Part shown: positions 25,791-32,591 of the stretch, in pieces
Layout: each line of letters opens with the position of its first letter
Position numbering within the stretch: the first letter of the stretch is position 1
Assembly: GCF_900114255.1 (NCBI RefSeq)
Contig: NZ_FOSL01000022.1
Coordinates: 1-64,000, forward strand
From: Neomesorhizobium albiziae
Lineage (GTDB): Bacteria; Pseudomonadota; Alphaproteobacteria; Rhizobiales; Rhizobiaceae
Length of the DNA stretch: 64,000 bases
Direction: 5' to 3'
The notes under the pieces: generated by a model
Database searches by the model: none
The model's input: the letters and a program-made list of their open reading frames with translations, nothing else
What the model was told of the DNA's origin: nothing
Position numbers and translations under genes: made by a program

Positions 25791-26095
25791 CGCACCAACC
25801 AGCAACGCAAATGCTCAAATAACCCTTGCCAACGGAGAGCCGTCCATACACGGCCCAAAGGCCGCCGGTCAGCAATGCGCCTCGTTTCGAACCTTCACGT
25901 CTGCATCTCGCCTCCTGAAAGCCGACTTCGTCGTGCAGGTTACGGATCATCTCGATCCGAGAGACCGCGTCGGCGGGTGGAACTATCGGAAAGACCGAGC
26001 ACGGCATGAACATGCAGACTGGTTTGCCGTCATCTCCAGCCGCAATGTCGCTGATCGCGCTCAGGACCGCGCACTGCTCGGCAACGGGAACTTAA
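25791..26095. other. Intergenic region carrying dispersed-repeat copy D
   Basis: No supported gene. An open frame of 137 codons that crosses it is repeat-derived. No toxin-like frame follows the RHH gene on the minus strand. Confidence 0.45.
25850..25926. repeat. Dispersed intergenic repeat, copy D
   Basis: It matches copies B and C through CGGCCCA, GCCGCCGGTCAGCAATGCGC, the TCGNACNTTCACGTC-like core and the CTCCTGAAAGC-GAC end. It lies about 60 bp beyond the estimated right end of the IS1111-like element. Confidence 0.7.
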
Positions 26096-26257
26096 TCACT
26101 CTTCGATCTTTATCGGCTTCAAGCCGCGGCGCTCCGCATACTCAATAAGAGCAACCTCGATCACTGCCGTCATTGAACGCCGGTCAACTTCCGCAAGTTT
26201 CTGCGCCAACGCTAAGATCGCCGGATCGAGGCGGGTTGTGAACGGCTTTTTCGTCAT
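26096..26257 (-). CDS. Ribbon-helix-helix (antitoxin-like) DNA-binding protein, 53 residues
   Basis: From the ATG at 26257 the product reads MTKKPFTTRLDPAILALAQK, then LAEVDRRSMTAVIEVALIEY, then a short basic/acidic tail, ending at TGA (26096). The TTRLD strand followed by two amphipathic helices with a turn (EVDRRSMTAV) is the Arc/MetJ/CopG ribbon-helix-helix pattern. RHH proteins bind DNA as dimers at palindromes, and a perfect 30-bp palindrome lies 45 nt upstream. Most are antitoxins, but no toxin gene is next to it. It may be an orphan repressor, or have lost its partner. Translation was checked codon by codon. Confidence 0.7.
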   Translation of the reverse strand: MTKKPFTTRLDPAILALAQKLAEVDRRSMTAVIEVALIEYAERRGLKPIKIEE

Positions 26258-26301
26258 TTCCACTCAGTGCTTGAACTTCGCGCGCGGCTGTGCATAGATA
26301 C

Positions 26302-26331
26302 GCACGTGCAAAGCAAGTGCTTTGCACGTGC
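26302..26331. promoter_or_regulatory. Perfect 30-bp palindrome upstream of the RHH gene
   Basis: Two exact 14-bp arms (GCACGTGCAAAGCA and its complement) are separated by 2 bp. It lies between the RHH gene and the plus-strand gene at 26401. It is a good candidate RHH operator and may control both directions. Confidence 0.65.
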
Positions 26332-26334
26332 AAC

Positions 26335-26368
26335 GGCTAATCAGAACGCAGCAACGCTCTGATTAGCC
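26335..26368. promoter_or_regulatory. Second inverted repeat with 12-nt loop
   Basis: Perfect 11-bp arms (GGCTAATCAGA at 26335-26345 with its complement at 26358-26368) flank ACGCAGCAACGC. It starts 3 bp after the 30-bp palindrome. No T-run follows. It could be a second operator, a 5'-UTR hairpin, or part of a mobile-element recombination site. Confidence 0.55.
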
Positions 26369-26400
26369 TGACCAAACCCAAGCTGGTTGGAGCTCGGATC

Positions 26401-26481
26401 ATGGCTGATTCCGACAATACCACGACTTTGCCTTTCGTCACGTGTGGACGGAAGGCAAGGAACTGTCGTGCCTGCGATTGA
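26401..26481 (+). pseudogene. Possible original N-terminus of the downstream gene, out of frame
   Basis: The ATG at 26401 has GGAG 8 nt upstream and reads MADSDNTTTLPFVT, then CGRKARNCRACD and a stop. Related rhizobial proteins, as I recall them, begin like this and continue with an RRK motif into the frame of the next gene. The strong start signal here and the open downstream frame suggest a frameshift between about 26440 and 26465. It could instead be a leader peptide. Confidence 0.35.
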
Positions 26482-27121
26482 GCAAACCTCAGGTCGGATG
26501 CAAAAGAACGGGAAGGGTACAGTAGCCGATCCCGCTCTTGTTCTGTCTCAGGCCTGGGTAGAAGCCCATGCCCAGACCTTGGTGCTTTGCCTTCGACAGC
26601 AGCAGTTCGAAGCCGAGCTCGCCCTCAGCGTCGGCTTTCCTTCCGCCAACATCGTTTTGCCGGACAGCAGTGAACGCGACGTGTCTTCCTTGGAGGATTT
26701 AGAAGACGTCTCGGCTCCGACGACTATCGATGAGATAAGCCGGACTGAAGCGGCCAAAGCATCAGCCGAGCATTGGGCGCGATGGCGGGCGAAAGATGCC
26801 GACCTTGGCTATTCGGCGACGAAAGAGGCCGAGCAGCAGGCTGCCGATAAAGAGCAGCTTCTTCTCGATGAGTTGGCAAGGACGCCAGCCAGCACCATGG
26901 CGGGTGCGATCGCCAAGCTTTCGGTGGTCTTGCGGGAAATTGAAGACAACCACGATGCTTCGGATTTTCCCCTGCCGCACATCCGTTCCGTCTTGGAGGA
27001 CCTGACACGGGTCACCCATCACAACGCGCCTGAAGGATTCCGGCCTTCATCCGATGCTGAGCATCATGGGACCAGGGACATGCCCGTTGCTGAACGCGGC
27101 ACATCAGGAGGCAAAAAATGA
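26468..27121 (+). CDS. Conserved rhizobial protein of unknown function
   Basis: About 217 residues from the GTG at 26468, which has AAGGAA 5 nt upstream; an ATG at 26498 is the alternative. The core is helical and charged: DPALVLSQAWVEAHAQTLVLCLRQQQFEAELA, an acidic SSLEDLEDVSAP region, then a long Lys/Glu/Ala helix (AKASAEHWARWRAKDADLG...EAEQQAADKEQ) with coiled-coil character. It resembles a rhizobial protein family of unknown role. It has no signal peptide or membrane segment. Its stop overlaps the next start (ATGA). The N-terminus may be damaged by the frameshift noted at 26401. Confidence 0.6.
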   Translation: MPAIEQTSGRMQKNGKGTVADPALVLSQAWVEAHAQTLVLCLRQQQFEAELALSVGFPSANIVLPDSSERDVSSLEDLEDVSAPTTIDEISRTEAAKASAEHWARWRAKDADLGYSATKEAEQQAADKEQLLLDELARTPASTMAGAIAKLSVVLREIEDNHDASDFPLPHIRSVLEDLTRVTHHNAPEGFRPSSDAEHHGTRDMPVAERGTSGGKK

Positions 27122-27459
27122 AGAGCAAGCCTCTTTCCAACGAACACGCGGTACGCAGGCATCCTGCCCAAGACGGCGCACGCCTGGAAGCACCGGGCGA
27201 GGATTTTGCCGGACGGATGACTGATGAGGCACACCGTTGTGCCAGGGAACTCTCGGCGTCCGCGCCGTTTGAGAAGGATGGCAAAGCCATGCCAGTCGGG
27301 GCGGGGGCAGAGGCGCTGGCTGCGGTGATGAACAAGCGGTTTGGCGAGATGGCTCCCACAGTCACGGCCTGGTGCGCAATGCTTGCCTGGAGCGAAGGCA
27401 CCGATGCGAGCTACCGAATGTGGACAGACGTCTTCAAGACCGTGCGTGCCGCGCGGTAA
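27118..27459 (+). CDS. Small hypothetical protein, coupled to the gene before it
   Basis: A 113-residue protein with no family I recognise. It has a basic start (MKSKPLSNEHAVRRHP), a helical middle (AGRMTDEAHRCARELS) and a Trp-rich C-terminal part (TVTAWCAMLAWSEGTDASYRMW). Its ATG overlaps the previous stop (ATGA), and GGAGG lies upstream inside that gene, so the two are made together and may interact. Confidence 0.6.
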   Translation: MKSKPLSNEHAVRRHPAQDGARLEAPGEDFAGRMTDEAHRCARELSASAPFEKDGKAMPVGAGAEALAAVMNKRFGEMAPTVTAWCAMLAWSEGTDASYRMWTDVFKTVRAAR

Positions 27460-27952
27460 CCAAGGTCGTGACGATCGGTGCCGCCGAGACATCTTTGCAG
27501 CGTCCCGGTTCCTGCCAACGTCAATCCTGAAATTCAGGGATACCGCCCCGTTCTTCGTCGACTTAGAAACCCTGTGCAAAACAACAGGACCAAGGCCGAT
27601 GATACGGATTTCGCGCAGCGGCGCGGCGCAAGCGCATGCGATTTCGTCAAGACGATCCGCAAATGTCGTGACTTGCAAATTCTTGCGCCGGACCGCGCTC
27701 AGTCAGCGTGACTTCGTAGACACCCACACTGCCGGCGGCAATGCCAACTGGGGTCGATGAAAAAATCGCCAGCGCAAGGGCCTGATTTTCGCTGCCAGCC
27801 CTGACCGATCCGCGTTCAACTGTAGCACCGGATCCGATGCCCAATATCGCGGTTGATATTTCGATGAAGCGGCAGCCGCGTCCGATCCGACGATCTCATT
27901 GCCAGCCAACACAACGGCAGGACGCTCTCCTTCCCGCTGTAAGTCACGCGCC
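27460..27952. other. Intergenic region, no supported gene
   Basis: About 490 bp. Overlapping open frames exist on both strands, but none has a recognisable family or good start signals. Confidence 0.4.
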
Positions 27953-28318
27953 ATGTTAAAATTCAAGTCAAGCACCCCGAAGAGAATCGCGACCCATCGG
28001 CGTCGCCGTTGCCAGACGTTGGCCCTGATCGCTGCTTCGCAGGCTCGCAACGGTGGCTGGCTGACAACGCGCAGCCTTGAGATCAGGCTTTTCGTGGCAC
28101 GATTGTTGGAACGGCGCGCGACGCGTCGATTGGTCAATGCCGTGCCAGGAAGCAGCGAGGAAGCCAGGGAAAAGCTTCAGTACATGATTGCCTTCCTGAT
28201 CGCGGACGGAGACGATGTTCAGCCCGGAGACATCGAAAAGGTAACTGATACGCTGAGACAATTTCGTTTCGACATCCGCGCACACCTCAATCGAGATATT
28301 CTTTCAAAATATTTATAA
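27953..28318 (+). CDS. Hypothetical protein, 121 residues
   Basis: Not recognised. The N-terminus is strongly basic (MLKFKSSTPKRIATHRRRR). The C-terminal half looks like a real folded protein: EEAREKLQYMIAFLIADGDDVQPGDIEKVTDTLRQF, ending HLNRDILSKYL. No clear ribosome-binding site was seen at 27953. A minus-strand frame overlaps its first part but has poorer composition. Confidence 0.4.
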   Translation: MLKFKSSTPKRIATHRRRRCQTLALIAASQARNGGWLTTRSLEIRLFVARLLERRATRRLVNAVPGSSEEAREKLQYMIAFLIADGDDVQPGDIEKVTDTLRQFRFDIRAHLNRDILSKYL

Positions 28319-28671
28319 GAGTCGCGCGCCGACGACGGACCACGCCAGCGGGGCAAACGGAGAGTCGATCGTCGACTTCGTTCGCTGTTACTATCTTGGG
28401 TTCGACAAATATCCAGCCTTGTTCGCAGTGCTACAGAGGCGATTGAACGCGGGGGCGCTCGCGAAGGGGATGCGGCGAAGTTAGTCGCTTGAACACCGCG
28501 CCAGCGTGCGCCACTATGCCGTGCCGTCCGCCCGAACAGTGACGGCATGCCGCCTCGCCGACATCAACACTCCTCAACTGCGGCGGGGCGGCACACCTCA
28601 ATCGATTGACTGTCTGTCGTTGCTCCTTGGATTGGGCTCGTCTGTTAAACGGACGCGGTGGTCAACCGTCA
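28319..28671. other. Intergenic region, no supported gene
   Basis: About 350 bp. The only structure noted is a 15-base match, GCACACCTCAATCGA, at 28591-28605 with 28280-28294 inside the preceding gene. Confidence 0.35.
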
Positions 28672-28863
28672 TCAGGCTTCATCGCACCAAGTGACGCTGC
28701 CCGCCTTCTGACGACGCTTTTCATAGCAAGCAAGCTGGTCGAACCTTAGGTGCAGGAGTTCGGCTTCACTGTTTTCGGACGTGGCTTCGGAGACATTCGC
28801 GTCGTATTCGAGGGCGTAAATTTCGATCCGGCCAGGGATTGGACAGAAGCCACAATAAGACAC
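28672..28863 (-). CDS. Possible small protein, 63 residues
   Basis: Reading from a GTG at 28863 directly after an in-frame stop, the product is MSYCGFCPIPGRIEIYALEY, then an acidic stretch (SEATSENSEAELLHLRFDQL) and a C-terminal CYEKRRQ segment. The composition looks protein-like, but the start is weak, so it may be the end of a larger lost gene. It lies just downstream of the nuclease-like trio on the same strand. Confidence 0.3.
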   Translation of the reverse strand: MSYCGFCPIPGRIEIYALEYDANVSEATSENSEAELLHLRFDQLACYEKRRQKAGSVTWCDEA

Positions 28864-28883
28864 TTAAATCGCTCTTTCGACAC

Positions 28884-29576
28884 CTATCGATCGACGTGCC
28901 TCGGCCTGTTCCTGGCATCCGCGAAGGGCGGGGAAATCTCACTCTCCCGCTCGGCAAGCAGGTTGAAGTCCGCTATCGGCTTTCTGGACAATGTCCGGTC
29001 GATCGCTTTGCGGCGCCACTCGTCCATGTCGAGCACATAGGTTGCCCACATGCCGTGGCGGGCGCTCTTCGCGCGGTCCTGCCAGACCAAATACGCCTGA
29101 GGGGAAGCCGTCGTGGTCCGCGCCCAGCCGACGCGCAGCATGTCGATCGCGAGATCGCGGCCCTTCGCGACGCAACGTCCGACAAGGGCACTGGCCTCAG
29201 CGGAAGCGCTGATCGTACAGGTGACCCGGTTGTTGCCGAGCGAGCGTTTCAGCCACGCCTTTGCCAATGGACCGCAAGGCACAGGCTTCGGCATCGTGGT
29301 TTTGCCGTGTCGCGTCGGGTCGTAGGACCATTGCGGCACCGCGCAAGCGTCAATGCCGGCGAGCCTGACTGACCTGGCTTGCTCGGAAAACCACAGCGTG
29401 CGGCCGTCGATGACGGATGGGTGTCCGGAGATCGCCGACAGGGCAGCACCTGGATCAGACCTGGGAGACGGCGTCGCCTTTGAGTCGCGTTGCTGCATCA
29501 TATCCGCCGCCGCTCCGGCCGAGGGCAAGGCCACCACCAAAAGGACCATGAGGCTGCCCTCGACTGAACGTTTCAT
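28884..29576 (-). CDS. Secreted thermonuclease-fold protein 1 of 3
   Basis: A 230-residue exported protein with signal peptide (about residues 1-24). The staphylococcal-nuclease-like core starts at RSVRLAGIDAC (the classic VRLxGIDAPE site) and has VGRCVAKGRDLAIDMLRVGWA, the family's second hallmark. The Pro-Glu of the active site is replaced by Cys, so nuclease activity is doubtful. Cysteines C78, C101, C120 and C135 match the spacing in the two neighbouring paralogues. The start ATG overlaps the stop of protein 2 (ATGA). The C-terminal about 60 residues are specific to this member. Confidence 0.75.
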   Translation of the reverse strand: MKRSVEGSLMVLLVVALPSAGAAADMMQQRDSKATPSPRSDPGAALSAISGHPSVIDGRTLWFSEQARSVRLAGIDACAVPQWSYDPTRHGKTTMPKPVPCGPLAKAWLKRSLGNNRVTCTISASAEASALVGRCVAKGRDLAIDMLRVGWARTTTASPQAYLVWQDRAKSARHGMWATYVLDMDEWRRKAIDRTLSRKPIADFNLLAERESEISPPFADARNRPRHVDR

Positions 29577-30106
29577 CGGGCGGTGTCCAATCCGGCTCCA
29601 GCCTGTCCGAGCAGGATCGCGGGATGCCGAACGTCTTTGAACTGCCAAAGACCGGCACGTCTCTCACGCGCCCGGTGTTCGGCCACCGCGTAGGGTGGAT
29701 GAAGAGGCAAGCCGTCGCGCCCCAGCGCTGCGAACGCGAAGCCCGACATTATCATCAGGTTGGCGAGATCGAGACGATCGGATCCAACCGTGGCGTAACA
29801 GGCGACGTGAATGGCAGCGTTGGTTTCGGCTACCGGAGCGCACACAGGACGGGTGTCGGCAATGTAGGCGGCCAGCACCGCGAGGGAGGCTTCGCCGCAA
29901 TCGCGGCGATGACCACCTTTGTCCGTGTAGAGGGTTCCACGCAGGCAGGACTGAACACCGTAGAGACGATACGTCTTGTTGGCATCGATCCAGCTGTCGC
30001 CGCTCTCGAGTGTCACGCCCGCCCGAAGTGGAAGAAAGACTGGAGCGGCTGCGGCGGCAGGCAGGGCGGTTGCCACGGCGACAGCGAACAGAGCAGGGCC
30101 TTTCAT
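29573..30106 (-). CDS. Secreted thermonuclease-fold protein 2 of 3
   Basis: A 177-residue exported protein. After the signal peptide (about residues 1-22) the nuclease-like fold reads KTYRLYGVQSC at the GIDAP position, so both catalytic acids of that motif are gone. SDRLDLANLMIMSGFA matches the second hallmark, and ERRAGLWQF the third. C54, C70, C89 and C103 follow the same pattern as in the paralogues. ATGA overlaps join it to the genes on both sides. Likely periplasmic, disulfide-bonded and non-catalytic; it may bind nucleic acid or a protein partner. Confidence 0.75.
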   Translation of the reverse strand: MKGPALFAVAVATALPAAAAAPVFLPLRAGVTLESGDSWIDANKTYRLYGVQSCLRGTLYTDKGGHRRDCGEASLAVLAAYIADTRPVCAPVAETNAAIHVACYATVGSDRLDLANLMIMSGFAFAALGRDGLPLHPPYAVAEHRARERRAGLWQFKDVRHPAILLGQAGAGLDTAR

Positions 30107-30711
30107 TGCGACTTGATCCGCGGATCGGCCCACATGCCGAAACCGCCGCGTCCGATTCTTTCAGCTTCGGCAAGATCGGGGCGGCTCGGCGAGCCATCGG
30201 GTTTCTTGGCGATCCTGTGCGTTCCGACCGAAACGAGTTGCTCTTCGAACATGTCAACGGAATCGAGGCTGCCGGGATAATGATAGTAGCCGTAGCAGGT
30301 CGCATCCTGGACGGGAGCGCGGATCTCGCTGACGAACGCACGGCAAAAGATCACCTTCGGCGACTTTAGCCGCGTCTCAAGGCCACGTCTGGCGAACGCA
30401 TCGCAAGGGCCGGCGAAATCCTCCTGCCGGTTGACCATGTCGCCGTGACAAGCTTCGATGCCATAAAGATGGATGGTAACGTCAGCGTCGACCTTGAAAT
30501 CCGTCGTTGAGATCGCCTTGAAGCCGGTGGCCGACGCAAAACCCTTGCGTTCGGCGACGCCACCTTTTCCATCGTAATATTCCACAACGAGCACGGTCTT
30601 ACCCGGCGCTGCGAGCGAGCGGACATAATCCGCGTTGACCGGCCCGGCCGCACGCGCCGCGACAGACAGCGCCAGAGCAAGCGACAAACCCGCAACACTA
30701 CAGCCCCTCAT
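30103..30711 (-). CDS. Secreted thermonuclease-fold protein 3 of 3
   Basis: A 202-residue exported protein and first gene of the trio. A signal peptide covers about residues 1-22, and IHLYGIEAC stands at the active-site position. C88, C103, C123 and C139 repeat the four-cysteine pattern. The usual GRD segment is replaced by YYHYPGSLDSVDMFEEQLVS, but the end (GRGGFGMWADPR) keeps the family's G-W motif. The ATG at 30711 has GAGG 9 nt upstream and starts the signal peptide. A palindrome at 30774 may be its operator. Confidence 0.75.
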   Translation of the reverse strand: MRGCSVAGLSLALALSVAARAAGPVNADYVRSLAAPGKTVLVVEYYDGKGGVAERKGFASATGFKAISTTDFKVDADVTIHLYGIEACHGDMVNRQEDFAGPCDAFARRGLETRLKSPKVIFCRAFVSEIRAPVQDATCYGYYHYPGSLDSVDMFEEQLVSVGTHRIAKKPDGSPSRPDLAEAERIGRGGFGMWADPRIKSQ

Positions 30712-30773
30712 GTCAGACAGCCTCTGTGGCATCCCTCACATAAACATCAAAAGCCCGCGCCGATCATGGCGTT

Positions 30774-30800
30774 GTGACCGGTCACGCTGTTGTCACGCTG
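30774..30800. promoter_or_regulatory. Palindrome plus direct repeats upstream of the nuclease-like trio
   Basis: GTGACCGGTCAC (30774-30785) is a perfect 12-bp palindrome. GTCACGCTG then occurs at 30781-30789 and again at 30792-30800, 11 bp apart. The cluster sits 63 nt upstream of the trio's first start and looks like an operator array. Confidence 0.45.
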
Positions 30801-30917
30801 CGTAATGTATTTCAAAATTCTACAACGCTCAGATGTACGTGGGCCTTCCTGGCGGAGGCAGTTCATCCGGCCTGAGCCTCTGAACCGCGCGAATTGTATC
30901 GCGCAGGAGGCTTGAGT

Positions 30918-31085
30918 ATGACACCGCGCAGATTTCAACGGTGGACCGAAAGCGATCTGGACCAGTTGCGTGTTCTCGCACGCAGACACATTCGTGTGCC
31001 CGCAATTGCACGCATACTCGGCAGAACTATAAGTTCCGTCCGCACCAAAGCGTCGGCCGAGGGCATTCGCCTCATCGAGGCCTAG
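30918..31085 (+). CDS. Small SANT/Myb-like HTH protein, 55 residues
   Basis: A short basic DNA-binding protein of a kind common in Mesorhizobium and Bradyrhizobium. RRFQRWTESDLDQLRVLARRHIR forms the first helix with Trp and Asp/Leu spacing like SANT/Myb, and VPAIARILGRTISSVRTKAS forms the recognition helix, as in the N-terminus of GcrA. GGAGG lies 9 nt before the ATG at 30918. It is divergent from the nuclease-like trio and could regulate it, but this is not shown. Confidence 0.65.
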   Translation: MTPRRFQRWTESDLDQLRVLARRHIRVPAIARILGRTISSVRTKASAEGIRLIEA

Positions 31086-31333
31086 TGGATTGCCGCTCTT
31101 TTTAGGTGGGCGCGGCAGCCTGATTGCTCCGCCCAAAACAACAGCGTTTCCTGTGTATTAATCTCATTCGCGGTTGTCGCGACTTGACGTTGCGTTAGGG
31201 TTGACGCTGCGGCGGACCTTAAGGGGGATTCGCCAGGCCGGTGCCGAGGGGGCATTCCTCCCTGCCTCCTCGGTGTCGGCTGTCTGGCTCACTTGCATAG
31301 GTCAACGGCCGGTTTATCTGGCATTCGCCCTTC

Positions 31334-31363
31334 TTGTTACCGCTTTCGCAATGACGGTAACAA
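31334..31363. promoter_or_regulatory. Operator-like inverted repeat 1 before the nucleotidyltransferase gene
   Basis: Perfect 9-bp arms (TTGTTACCG / CGGTAACAA) with a 12-bp spacer. It is nearly the same as the element at 31396-31424, 60 bp away centre to centre (24 of 29 bases shared). Confidence 0.6.
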
Positions 31364-31395
31364 CAATCCGCTGGCGGCATTTCCGAAAATGTGCT

Positions 31396-31424
31396 ATTAC
31401 CGCTTCCGCGAAAACGGTAACAAC
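31396..31424. promoter_or_regulatory. Operator-like inverted repeat 2, abutting the start codon
   Basis: The second copy of the ATTACCG...CGGTAAC element ends 4 bp before the ATG at 31429, so a bound protein would block both promoter and ribosome access. The 60-bp spacing places both sites on about the same DNA face. No ribosome-binding site is visible between it and the ATG. Confidence 0.6.
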
Positions 31425-31428
31425 GCCC

Positions 31429-32547
31429 ATGCAGAAGATTCCTCACACATACCAGACGCTCTACAGCGAACTCGCGCAGCGGTCGCTAGATGCCGCGTTC
31501 ACATCCGAATTCAATGTCAACGGCCGTTTCATCACAGCAGAGGTGAGGGGGCGCAGGTATTGGTACTTCGATCTCCCAGATGATGAGGGTGGCAAAAAGC
31601 GAACCTACGTCGGCCCCGTCGACGATGCCCAGATCACGAAGCGGGTCGAGAACTTCAAGGACTTGAAAGCCGACATCCGTGAGAGACGAAAACTGGTTTC
31701 AACGCTCGTTCGCGAGGCCTACCTGCCGAGGCCGGAAGGGAAGACCGGTGACATCGTGCAGGCATTGGCCGAAGCCGGATTCTTTAGGCTGCGCGGTGTT
31801 CTGGTCGGTACCGTCGCATATCAATGTTACCCTGCCGTCCTTGGTGTCCGTCTGTCCAGCACATCAATGGTGACGGGCGATGCCGACTTCGCCCAATTTC
31901 ATTCGATCTCTGTTGCCGTCGACGACAAGATGCCTCCGGTGCTCGAAACCCTGAAAGCGGTCGACACGACATTCCGGGAGATTCCGCACCAGGCTGACGG
32001 CCGTTTCACAACGCAGTTCACATCCCGATCAGGCTACAAGGTCGAATTCCTGACGCCCAACACGGGATCAGACGAATACGGCGGCCGTCCGGCTCCCATG
32101 CCTGCGCTTGGCGGAGCTTCGGCGCAACCGCTGCGCTTTCTCGATTTCCTGGTTCACCAGCCGATCCGCGCCGTTCTCCTGCACGGTGCCGGGGTCCCCG
32201 TGAATATCCCGTCAGCCGAGCGATTTGCCATCCACAAACTGATTGTTGCCAGTCGACGTCGGACGGACAACGACGGAACGGCTAAAAGCCGCAAGGACAG
32301 GGCACAGGCGGCGACCATCATGGAAGCAATGATCGAACAACGGCAGACAGCAGACCTAGCTGATGCATTCATCGAGGCCAACGACCGCGGCCCTGCCTGG
32401 AAAGAGGCCATCCGCAAAAGCATGGATCAGATCGAAGACGATACCCGGGTGCGTATCCTGACGGCCCTTGCAGGTGGCATCAGGAAACTGGAACGAGATC
32501 CTGCCGAATTCGGCATCGGTGAAGCGGCGAACATCACCTCTGGGTGA
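31429..32547 (+). CDS. GSU2403-type nucleotidyltransferase-fold protein (NTP_transf_8)
   Basis: A 372-residue protein that resembles the NTP_transf_8/GSU2403 family. The N-terminal part (QTLYSELAQRSLDAAF, RRYWYFDL, KRTYVGPVDD) is followed by the fold core: GVLVGTVAYQCYPAVLGV, then TGDADFAQFHSISV with the acidic metal-binding site typical of nucleotidyltransferases. A RYxVHKLIVASRR-like segment lies near residue 270, and a helical C-terminus follows. The family's substrate is unknown; related folds include toxins that add nucleotides to tRNA. The ATG at 31429 is used because homology starts there; it abuts an operator-like repeat. It stands alone, with no antitoxin-like gene on the same strand. 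Confidence 0.75.
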   Translation: MQKIPHTYQTLYSELAQRSLDAAFTSEFNVNGRFITAEVRGRRYWYFDLPDDEGGKKRTYVGPVDDAQITKRVENFKDLKADIRERRKLVSTLVREAYLPRPEGKTGDIVQALAEAGFFRLRGVLVGTVAYQCYPAVLGVRLSSTSMVTGDADFAQFHSISVAVDDKMPPVLETLKAVDTTFREIPHQADGRFTTQFTSRSGYKVEFLTPNTGSDEYGGRPAPMPALGGASAQPLRFLDFLVHQPIRAVLLHGAGVPVNIPSAERFAIHKLIVASRRRTDNDGTAKSRKDRAQAATIMEAMIEQRQTADLADAFIEANDRGPAWKEAIRKSMDQIEDDTRVRILTALAGGIRKLERDPAEFGIGEAANITSG

Positions 32548-32591
32548 CGGCCGCAGCTTCGTGCTCATCCGCAGGGACGACCTTTAATGGC

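Noticed and set aside
25587-26095. Toxin gene partner for the RHH protein
   Set aside because: No open frame on the minus strand downstream of the RHH gene resembles a toxin.
25735-26148. 137-codon plus-strand open frame after the IS element
   Set aside because: It crosses repeat copy D and overlaps the RHH gene on the other strand; no family resemblance.
28280-28605. 15-base direct match GCACACCTCAATCGA as an attachment-site pair
   Set aside because: Only one short match, no integrase, and one copy lies inside a putative gene; likely chance.
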